Positions 1-5,320 of a stretch of 9,502 bases of DNA are shown in pieces. The notes beneath the pieces are model-generated. The model did no database searches. It was not told where the DNA came from and saw only the letters and a program-made list of their open reading frames with translations. Source of the stretch: JBKBRC01 sp046292345. Its GTDB lineage: Bacteria; Bacteroidota; Rhodothermia; Rhodothermales; Rubricoccaceae. The translations under genes and the position numbers were made by a program. The stretch lies in the NCBI GenBank assembly GCA_046292345.1, contig JBKBRC010000071.1:1-9502 (forward strand), in the 5' to 3' direction. Numbering within the stretch: the first letter of the stretch is position 1; the number at the start of each line of letters is the position of its first letter.

Positions 1-944
1 TGGAACCAGGCGACGGTCCTGGCGAGCCCCTCGGCGAGCGACGTCTCGGGGCGCCAGCCGAGCACCTCGGCCGCGTGCGAGACGTCGAGCACGGAGCGCT
101 GCTGCTCGCCGGCCTTGGCGGGGGCGTGCTCCTCGGGCGCGTTCGCCCCGGTGAGGCGGTTGAGGTGCGCGAAGAGCGTGTTCACGTCCGTCTCGACGCC
201 CGTGCCGATGTTGACCACGTCGGCCTTCTCGAGCGCGAGCGCGGCCACGACGGCGCGCACGACATCGCCCACGAACACATAGTCGCGCGTCTGCGTGCCG
301 GGCCCGTTGATGACCGGCTGCTCGCCGCGCAGCAGCTTTGTTGTGAAGATGGCGACGACGCCGGCCTCGCCGTGAGGGTTCTGGCGCGGCCCGTAGACAT
401 TGCCGAAGCGGAGCGCCACCGCCGGAATGCCGTGCGTCTCATGGTAGAAGCGGAGGTAGTGCTCGGAGACGAGCTTGGTGATGCCGTAGGGCGAAGCCGG
501 GCGCTGCGGGTGCGTCTCCGGCTGCGGCCCGCCGCCGTTGACGGCCGGATCGGGCTCGCCGTAGATGGCGCCGCCGGTGGAAGCGAAGACGACCTTGCCG
601 AGCCCGCTCTCGCGCCCGCCCTCGAGCAGGTTGAGCAGCCCGATCACGTTCACGTCGGCATCGAAGATGGGATCGGCGACGGAGCGGCGCACGTCCATCT
701 GCGCGGCCAGGTGCACGAGCGCGTCGAAACGCTCGCGGGCCATCAGCTCGCGCGCGGCCGTGTGGCGGATGTCGAGCTCGTGAAAGACGGCCCCCTCGGG
801 CACGTTGGCGCGCACGCCGCCCGAGAGGTCGTCGAGGACGTGCACGAGGCAGCCCTCGGCGAGCAGCGCGTCGGCCACGTGCGACCCGATGAAGCCGGCA
901 CCGCCGGTGACGAGGACTTTGCGTCCGTGATAGGGATGAGCCAC
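1..944 (-). CDS. NAD-dependent epimerase/dehydratase, likely UDP-glucose 4-epimerase type (3' end cut by window)
   Basis: This is an extended short-chain dehydrogenase acting on nucleotide sugars in the cytoplasm. The visible 314 residues are nearly full length for the family (about 305-330), so only a few C-terminal residues should be missing. A Rossmann glycine motif, GGAGFIGSH, lies at residues 14-22. The segment STGGAIYGE at 122-130 supplies the catalytic Ser/Thr. The catalytic Tyr153 and Lys157 are in YGITK, followed by RFGNVYGPRQNPHGEAG, typical of GalE-like enzymes. I chose the GTG at 944 because the glycine motif follows at the usual distance and a promoter-like box lies 27 nt upstream; there is no Shine-Dalgarno sequence. 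It is transcribed divergently from the CBS/DUF294 gene. The fold and cofactor are secure. The exact substrate is not: UDP-glucose/galactose epimerisation is the best guess, but a related UDP-sugar epimerase or decarboxylase is possible. Confidence 0.9.
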   Translation of the reverse strand, partial: MAHPYHGRKVLVTGGAGFIGSHVADALLAEGCLVHVLDDLSGGVRANVPEGAVFHELDIRHTAARELMARERFDALVHLAAQMDVRRSVADPIFDADVNVIGLLNLLEGGRESGLGKVVFASTGGAIYGEPDPAVNGGGPQPETHPQRPASPYGITKLVSEHYLRFYHETHGIPAVALRFGNVYGPRQNPHGEAGVVAIFTTKLLRGEQPVINGPGTQTRDYVFVGDVVRAVVAALALEKADVVNIGTGVETDVNTLFAHLNRLTGANAPEEHAPAKAGEQQRSVLDVSHAAEVLGWRPETSLAEGLARTVAWF

Positions 945-971
945 GGGAAACGAAGGCGATGAGACGTGCGC

Positions 972-979
972 CCAAGCTA
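972..979 (-). promoter_or_regulatory. Candidate -7 promoter box of the epimerase gene
   Basis: On the minus strand this reads TAGCTTGG, 27 nt before the GTG start. It fits the Bacteroidota-type -7 pattern TAnnTTTG with one difference and closely matches boxes before the pyrF and acyl-CoA dehydrogenase genes. No -33 TTTG is evident. The assignment rests on recurrence of the box and its position. Confidence 0.45.
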
Positions 980-982
980 CGC

Positions 983-1003
983 CCGCCGGCGGCCAGCCGG
1001 CGG
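983..1003. promoter_or_regulatory. 8-bp inverted repeat between divergent promoter boxes
   Basis: CCGCCGGC at 983-990 is the exact reverse complement of GCCGGCGG at 996-1003, with a 5-nt spacer. It lies in the 31 bp between the two back-to-back promoter boxes (972-979 minus, 1011-1018 plus), where one regulator could act on both genes. The arms are pure G/C in a GC-rich genome, so chance is a real alternative. Confidence 0.3.
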
Positions 1004-1010
1004 CGAGCCG

Positions 1011-1018
1011 TATACTCG
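1011..1018 (+). promoter_or_regulatory. Candidate promoter box of the CBS/DUF294-exonuclease operon
   Basis: The box reads TATACTCG, 49 nt before the ATG at 1068. It resembles both a sigma-70 -10 hexamer (TATACT) and the TAnnTTnG boxes elsewhere in the window. It stands out as A/T-rich in a stretch that is otherwise almost all G/C. No clear -35 or -33 element is visible. Confidence 0.45.
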
Positions 1019-1020
1019 GG

Positions 1021-1050
1021 TTCCGCCCGGATTCTGCCCGGATTCCGCCC
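1021..1050. repeat. 11-bp tandem repeat in the leader of the CBS/DUF294 gene
   Basis: The unit CCGCCCGGATT (second copy CTGCCCGGATT) occurs about 2.7 times with period 11 and one mismatch. It lies between the promoter box and the start codon, so it would be in the 5' untranslated leader. Function is unknown; it may be simple slippage. Confidence 0.5.
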
Positions 1051-1067
1051 TCCCGACGGACGCCCCG

Positions 1068-2939
1068 ATGGACGCAGAGCTCGCCGCCGTTCAGGACTTT
1101 CTCCGGCAGCACGCGCCGTTCGATACGCTGCCCGACGACGCGCTCGCGCGGGCTGTCCGCCAGTTCGACGTCGTCTACGTGCGCCAGGGGGAGGTCGTGC
1201 TCGAGGTCGGCCAGCCGAGCGAGCACCTCTACGTCGTCCGCTCCGGGGCGATCGAGTTGCGGCGCGAGGACGGGGCGCTCGTCGACCGCGTGGGCGAAGG
1301 CGAGGCGTTCGGGTACCCGTCGCTCCTGACGGCCTCGCGCGCGGCCCGCCGCGCGACGGCGCTCGAGGACACGCTGCTCTACCGTCTCCCGGCCGAGGCC
1401 TTCCACGCGCTGCGCCACGCCCACCCCGCCCTGGACCGGCACTACGCGCAGGCCCACGCCGCACGCGTCCGCGCGGCCGTCGCCGAGCCCTCCGGCGTAG
1501 CCGGCCTCGCCGTCGCCGTCCGCGCGCTCGTGACGCGCCCGCCCGTGACGGCCCCGCCCGCGCTCCCCGTGCGCGCCGCCGCAGAGCGGATGCGCGAGGC
1601 CCGCGTCTCGTCGCTGATGGTGTGCGAAGACGAGCGCCTCGTCGGCATCGTGACCGACCGCGACCTCCGCAACCGCGTGCTCGCCGCCGGCGTCAGCCCG
1701 GACGTCCCGCTCGCCGACGTGATGACGCCCGAGCCCGTTTTCGTGGCTCCGGACGCGCTCGCCTTCGAGGCGCTGCTGACGATGACGCAGGCCAACCTGC
1801 ACCACCTCCCCGTCGTGGAGGCGCGCGCGCAGGGCGGCGTGCGCCCGCTCGGCATGGTGACGGCCACAGACCTGATGCGCCGGCAGGCGCTCAACCCCGT
1901 CTACCTCGTCGGCGACGTGGCCAAGGCCGCCACGCCGGCGGCGGCGAGCGCGGCCCTCCGGCGCCTGCCGGACCTTTTCGCGCGCCTCGTGGAGGGCGGC
2001 GCCAGCGCCGCCGACACGGGCCGCGTCGTCTCGGCCGTCGTCGACGCGCTCGTGCGCCGGCTGCTCGTGCTGGCCGAGGAGGCACTCGGACCGCCGCCGG
2101 TGCCCTACGTCTGGCTCGCGCTCGGCTCACACGCCCGCTTTGAGCAGACGGCCCACACCGACCAGGACCACGCGCTCCTGCTCGCCGACGCCTACGCGCC
2201 CGAGACGCACGGCGCCTACTTCCGCGCCCTTGCCGCCGCCGTCTCCGACGGCCTCCACGAGGCCGGCTTCGCCTACTGCCCCGGCGGCGTGATGGCCACC
2301 AACGACCGCTGGCGGCAGCCGCTGGCCCGGTGGCGACGAACGTTCGAGGGGTGGATCGGAGAGCCGCGCCCGAAGGCGCTCATGCACGCGAGCATCTTCT
2401 TCGACTTCCGCGCGCTCTCTGGCGAGGCCGCCCTCGCCGAGCAGCTCCGCCAGCACGTGCTCGCGCGCGCGGCCGGCAACGGCATTTTTCTGGCCTCGAT
2501 GGCGCAGGCAGCGACGGAACACCAGCCCCCCCTGGGCTTCTTCCGGCGATTCGTGCTCGAGCGCTCCGGCGAACACAAAGACCGCTTCGACCTCAAGCTG
2601 CGCGGGACGCTCCCGCTCGTGGACCTGGCGCGGCTCTACGCGCTCGCAGCCGGACGGCCGGAGGTCCGCACGGGCGAGCGGCTCCGGGCCGCCGCCGCCG
2701 CCGGCGCGCTCGCCCCCAGCGATGCCGCTTCGCTCGAGGACGCTTACGAGTTCATCGCGCGCGTCCGGATGCAGCACCAGGCGGCGCAGATCCGCGCCGG
2801 CCGGTCGCCCGACAACTACGTCTCGCCGGAGGCGCTCTCGCCGTTCGAGCGCCGTCATCTGCGCGACGCCTTCACCGTGGTCGCCACCGCGCAGGACGCC
2901 CTGGCGCAGCGGTACGTCACGGGACTCGTCGCCGGTTAG
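1068..2939 (+). CDS. Cyclic-nucleotide-binding / CBS-pair / DUF294 nucleotidyltransferase-like protein
   Basis: A cytoplasmic multidomain signalling protein of 623 aa. In order: a cNMP-binding-like domain (about 10-120), a CBS pair (about 154-277, with LVGIVTDRDL in the first CBS and MVTATDLM in the second), a DUF294 nucleotidyltransferase-like domain containing LGSHARFEQTAHTDQD at about 351-366, and a DUF294 C-terminal substrate-binding domain (about 480-620). The GS...E...TDQD pattern is the nucleotidyltransferase metal-site signature known from GlnD-like proteins. The family is thought to respond to adenine-nucleotide ligands, but its reaction has not been firmly established. The reading frame stays open back to 966, but the promoter box and leader repeats lie inside that extension, and ATG 1068 places the cNMP domain at the N-terminus as usual. 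The exonuclease gene follows after 3 nt. In other bacteria this pair often sits with a sodium/acetate-type symporter; none is seen here. Confidence 0.9.
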   Translation: MDAELAAVQDFLRQHAPFDTLPDDALARAVRQFDVVYVRQGEVVLEVGQPSEHLYVVRSGAIELRREDGALVDRVGEGEAFGYPSLLTASRAARRATALEDTLLYRLPAEAFHALRHAHPALDRHYAQAHAARVRAAVAEPSGVAGLAVAVRALVTRPPVTAPPALPVRAAAERMREARVSSLMVCEDERLVGIVTDRDLRNRVLAAGVSPDVPLADVMTPEPVFVAPDALAFEALLTMTQANLHHLPVVEARAQGGVRPLGMVTATDLMRRQALNPVYLVGDVAKAATPAAASAALRRLPDLFARLVEGGASAADTGRVVSAVVDALVRRLLVLAEEALGPPPVPYVWLALGSHARFEQTAHTDQDHALLLADAYAPETHGAYFRALAAAVSDGLHEAGFAYCPGGVMATNDRWRQPLARWRRTFEGWIGEPRPKALMHASIFFDFRALSGEAALAEQLRQHVLARAAGNGIFLASMAQAATEHQPPLGFFRRFVLERSGEHKDRFDLKLRGTLPLVDLARLYALAAGRPEVRTGERLRAAAAAGALAPSDAASLEDAYEFIARVRMQHQAAQIRAGRSPDNYVSPEALSPFERRHLRDAFTVVATAQDALAQRYVTGLVAG

Positions 2940-2942
2940 GGC

Positions 2943-3629
2943 GTGGCCGCGCCGTGGCTCGTCGCCCTGCGCCGCGCGCACGCCCGGCGGCGCGCCGCCA
3001 CCCGCCTCGAGGCGGCCCCGCTCGCGGCCTTCCTCGCCGCGCCAACGCCCGACCTCGACGCCGACTGGCGCGCGGCCGAGCTTCTCGCGCTCGACCTTGA
3101 GACGACCGGGCTCGACCCCGCACGCGACGCCATCCTCGCCGTCGGGTTCGTCGTCGTGCGGGGCGGCGCCGTGGCGCTCGGAACCGCCCGGCGGCTGCTC
3201 CTGCGCCCCGAGCAGGCCGTGGCCCAGAGCGCGGCCGTACACGGCATCACGGACTCCGCCGCCGCGCGCGGCCTGCCGCTCGCCAACGCACTCCCGGTCA
3301 TCCTCGAGGCCCTCGCCGGACGCGTGCTCCTCGGCCACCACGTCCCCTTCGACGCCGGCTTCCTCGGCGCGGCCTGCCGCCGGCTCTACGGCGCCGGCCT
3401 GCCGGTGCTGAGCGTGGACACGCTCGCGCTCGAGGCCCGGCGGCACTCTGCCAGGCCGCTCCCCGAGGGGGCCCTCCGCCTCGGGGCGTGCCGCGCGCGC
3501 TACGGCCTGCCACGCGCGCCGGCCCACGACGCGCTCGGCGACGCGCTCGCCACGGCCGAGCTCTTCCTTGCGCAGGCCGCCCACCTCGCGCGCGGCGAAC
3601 GGCTGCCGCTCCGCTACCTCGTCTCCTGA
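2943..3629 (+). CDS. DEDDh-family 3'-5' exonuclease (DNA polymerase III epsilon-like)
   Basis: A 228-aa exonuclease of the DnaQ/RNase T class, which removes nucleotides from 3' ends using two metal ions. ExoI is LDLETTGLD with Asp51 and Glu53; ExoII is GHHVPFDAGFL with Asp137; ExoIII is HDALGDALATA with His195 and Asp200. All five DEDDh residues are therefore present. His133 replaces the Asn often seen in the ExoII HN..FD motif. About 45 residues rich in Arg and Ala precede ExoI. The start is a GTG 3 nt after the stop of the DUF294 gene, implying translational coupling and one mRNA. This pairing is known from other bacteria, where the small exonuclease is distinct from the replicative DnaQ. 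The last codons (RYLVS) resemble the 18-bp repeat that starts at the stop codon. The nuclease fold is secure; substrate and role are not known. Confidence 0.9.
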   Translation: MAAPWLVALRRAHARRRAATRLEAAPLAAFLAAPTPDLDADWRAAELLALDLETTGLDPARDAILAVGFVVVRGGAVALGTARRLLLRPEQAVAQSAAVHGITDSAAARGLPLANALPVILEALAGRVLLGHHVPFDAGFLGAACRRLYGAGLPVLSVDTLALEARRHSARPLPEGALRLGACRARYGLPRAPAHDALGDALATAELFLAQAAHLARGERLPLRYLVS

Positions 3630-3805
3630 CGCGACCTCGTCTCCCGACGCGACCTCGTCTCCCGACNNNNNNNNNNNNNNNNNNNNNNNNNNNNNNNNNN
3701 NNNNNNNNNNNNNNNNNNNNNNNNNNNNNNNNNNNNNNNNNNNNNNNNNNNNNNNNNNNNNNNNNNGACGCGACCTCGTCTCCCGACGCGACCTCGTCTC
3801 CCGAC
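3628..3805. repeat. 18-bp tandem repeat array interrupted by an assembly gap
   Basis: The unit GACGCGACCTCGTCTCCC occurs twice, perfectly, on the left (3628-3645, 3646-3663) and twice on the right of the gap (3767-3784, 3785-3802), with a partial GAC at 3664-3666 and 3803-3805. The 18 nt ending at 3627, inside the exonuclease gene, match the unit at 14 of 18 positions. The array fills the space between the convergent exonuclease and M16 genes. The same unit on both sides of the gap means the real array is longer than the four copies seen; its length cannot be told. Confidence 0.95.
3667..3766. other. Assembly gap (100 Ns)
   Basis: Exactly 100 Ns, a usual placeholder for a gap of unknown or unmeasured size. 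Both edges end in the same 18-bp repeat, so failure to assemble through the repeat is the obvious cause. The missing sequence could be more repeat alone or could include something else. Confidence 0.98.
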
Positions 3806-3823
3806 CTGGCCGCTGCCGGCGGG

Positions 3824-3842
3824 CGCGGCGTCTCACGCCGCG
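3824..3842 (-). terminator. Hairpin over the M16 stop codon (weak terminator candidate)
   Basis: CGCGGCGT (3824-3831) and ACGCCGCG (3835-3842) form a perfect 8-bp inverted repeat with a 3-nt loop. It overlaps the TGA stop of the M16 gene at 3833-3835. There is no T-tract on either side, so it may slow polymerase or protect the 3' end rather than terminate by itself. Confidence 0.3.
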
Positions 3843-5095
3843 GCGTCTTGCGGGACGAGCATCACCGTCGAGAGACGCTCCGGGGCGAACAGCTCCTCGG
3901 CAAGCGCGCGTACCTCCTCGGCCGTGACGGCATCGATCTGCGCGATCACCTCGTCGATGGGCACATGGCGCTCGTACGTCAGCTCGACGCTCCCGAGACG
4001 CTGCATCCGGTTGCTCATCGACTCGAGCCCGAGCACGATCTGCCCTTTGAGCTGCTGCCGGGCACGCTCGAGCATGCGCGGCGAGACGGCCGTCTCGGCC
4101 AGGCGCCCCATCTCGCGCACGATGAGCGCGCGCGAGCGGTCCACGCGCCCCGCGTCAGTGCCCATGTAGACGCCGATGTCGCCGCTGTCGCTCTGCACGT
4201 TGGTGAATGAGTAGATCGCGTAGCAGAAGCCGTACTTCTCGCGGACGTTCTGGTTGAGCCGGCTCGACATGCCCCCGCCGAGCACGGTGTTGAGCACCGC
4301 GAGGGCGCTCCGCCGCTCGTCATGCGCGCCGAAAGCCCGCGTACCGATGGCCAGGTGCGCCTGCTGTACCGGGCGCATAACGACCATCTCGGCGGGCCGG
4401 TACCCGCCCGCCGGCGCGCGCTCCTCCGCGCAGGGCCGGCGCTCGAAGTCTGCCAGCTGCCGCTCGACCTCGCGCACGACGGCCTCGTGTCGCACGTTGC
4501 CGGCCACCGAGACCACGAGCCGGTTCGGGACGAAGTGCCGCGCCATGTAGCGCTCGAGGTCGGCGCGCGTGAAGGCGCGCACTGTCTCGGGCGTGCCGAT
4601 GACGGGCCGGCCGAGCGGGCTGTCGGGGTAGAGCAGCGCCTCGTAGTAGTCGAACACGTGGTCCTCGGGCGCGTCCTCGTACATCTTGATCTCCTCGATC
4701 ACGACGTCCTTCTCCTTCTCGATCTCGCGCGGCGGCAGCACCGGGTGCGCGACGAGGTCGAGCACGGTATCGAGGGCGCGGCCGAGGTGTTCGTCGAGGC
4801 CGCGCGCGTAGAAGCACGTGTGCTCCTTGGCCGTGAAGGCGTTCAGGTAGCCGCCCACAGCCTCCATGCGCTGGTTGATCTGGTACCCGCGCCGGCGCTC
4901 GGTCCCCTTGAAGACCAGGTGCTCGATGAAGTGCGTCAGGCCGCCCTCCTGGGGGCTCTCGTCGCGGCTGCCGGCTCCCACCCACACCCCTACAGAGAGC
5001 GAGCGGACGCTCGGGATGGTCTCGGTAACAACGCGGACCCCGCTGGGGAGGACGGTGCGGGCGTAGCCTGGAACGAGCGGTTGAGCCTTGGGCAT
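3833..5095 (-). CDS. M16 family zinc metallopeptidase (processing peptidase-like)
   Basis: A 420-aa insulinase/pitrilysin-superfamily protease that hydrolyses peptides with a zinc ion held by an inverted HxxEH motif. Here HFIEH spans residues 55-59, with Glu58 as general base. The third ligand is a Glu in VIEEIKMYED (about 134-135), at the spacing usual in the family. The length matches the short bacterial form related to the mitochondrial processing peptidase beta subunit. No signal peptide is evident, so I infer a cytoplasmic enzyme. The frame is open upstream to 5179, but ATG 5095 is preferred: it gives the usual MPK-type N-terminus, and a promoter-like box lies 21 nt before it, inside the longer version. 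Upstream on the same strand, past two hairpins, is the acyl-CoA dehydrogenase, so separate transcription is likely. The physiological substrate is unknown. Confidence 0.93.
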   Translation of the reverse strand: MPKAQPLVPGYARTVLPSGVRVVTETIPSVRSLSVGVWVGAGSRDESPQEGGLTHFIEHLVFKGTERRRGYQINQRMEAVGGYLNAFTAKEHTCFYARGLDEHLGRALDTVLDLVAHPVLPPREIEKEKDVVIEEIKMYEDAPEDHVFDYYEALLYPDSPLGRPVIGTPETVRAFTRADLERYMARHFVPNRLVVSVAGNVRHEAVVREVERQLADFERRPCAEERAPAGGYRPAEMVVMRPVQQAHLAIGTRAFGAHDERRSALAVLNTVLGGGMSSRLNQNVREKYGFCYAIYSFTNVQSDSGDIGVYMGTDAGRVDRSRALIVREMGRLAETAVSPRMLERARQQLKGQIVLGLESMSNRMQRLGSVELTYERHVPIDEVIAQIDAVTAEEVRALAEELFAPERLSTVMLVPQDAAA

Positions 5096-5116
5096 GGCAG
5101 AGCGCAGATCGGGGAC

Positions 5117-5124
5117 CGAAGATA
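5117..5124 (-). promoter_or_regulatory. Candidate -7 promoter box of the M16 peptidase gene
   Basis: On the minus strand this reads TATCTTCG, 21 nt before the ATG at 5095, the same spacing as the pyrF box (22 nt). It fits TAnnTTnG. No -33 element is clear. Confidence 0.45.
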
Positions 5125-5146
5125 GACGCCCCCCGGGCGCGTTTCG

Positions 5147-5156
5147 GGTGCGCACC
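5147..5156. promoter_or_regulatory. 10-bp palindrome upstream of the M16 promoter box
   Basis: GGTGCGCACC is a perfect palindrome 22 nt upstream of the TATCTTCG box, about where a -33 region would lie. It could be an operator, but short G/C palindromes are common in this composition. Confidence 0.2.
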
Positions 5157-5232
5157 GGCGCTATCCCTGCACTCTCCACCTGGCCTGGAGCGCTCCGCCG
5201 AGCAGGCTGCGCTCCCGGACGACGCCCCGCGC

Positions 5233-5270
5233 GGCGGACGCCCCGGGACGGACGGCCCGGGGCGTCCGCC
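5233..5270 (-). terminator. Perfect 15-bp-stem hairpin downstream of the acyl-CoA dehydrogenase
   Basis: GGCGGACGCCCCGGG (5233-5247) is the exact reverse complement of the bases at 5256-5270, with an 8-nt loop. It is 50 nt past the acyl-CoA dehydrogenase stop codon and before the M16 promoter box. A stem this long and GC-rich is a strong terminator or 3'-end barrier. No U-tract follows. A second copy of GACGCCCCG at 5221-5229 could compete for the right arm. Confidence 0.6.
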
Positions 5271-5284
5271 CGGCCGCTGGCCGA

Positions 5285-5311
5285 GGCCGGGCCCCCGGCG
5301 GAGGCCCGGCC
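5285..5311 (-). terminator. Second hairpin just after the acyl-CoA dehydrogenase stop codon
   Basis: GGCCGGGCC (5285-5293) pairs perfectly with GGCCCGGCC (5303-5311) across a 9-nt loop. It begins 9 nt past the stop codon at 5321-5323 and is followed by the longer hairpin at 5233-5270, giving a tandem hairpin 3' end. No T-tract is seen. Confidence 0.5.
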
Positions 5312-5320
5312 CCGCGCCGC

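Noticed and set aside
3628..3805. CRISPR array
   Set aside because: The 18-bp units are directly adjacent with no unique spacers, and no cas gene is present.
2127..3836. A 569-codon minus-strand open frame spanning the DUF294 and exonuclease genes and the gap
   Set aside because: It lies antisense to two clearly recognised genes, runs through Ns, and its translation is Arg/Glu/Gly-rich without any family motif. Such open frames are expected in GC-rich DNA.
5096..5179. Longer N-terminus for the M16 peptidase starting at 5179
   Set aside because: The extra 28 residues include the candidate promoter box and have no family similarity I can recognise; the MPK start at 5095 fits the family length.
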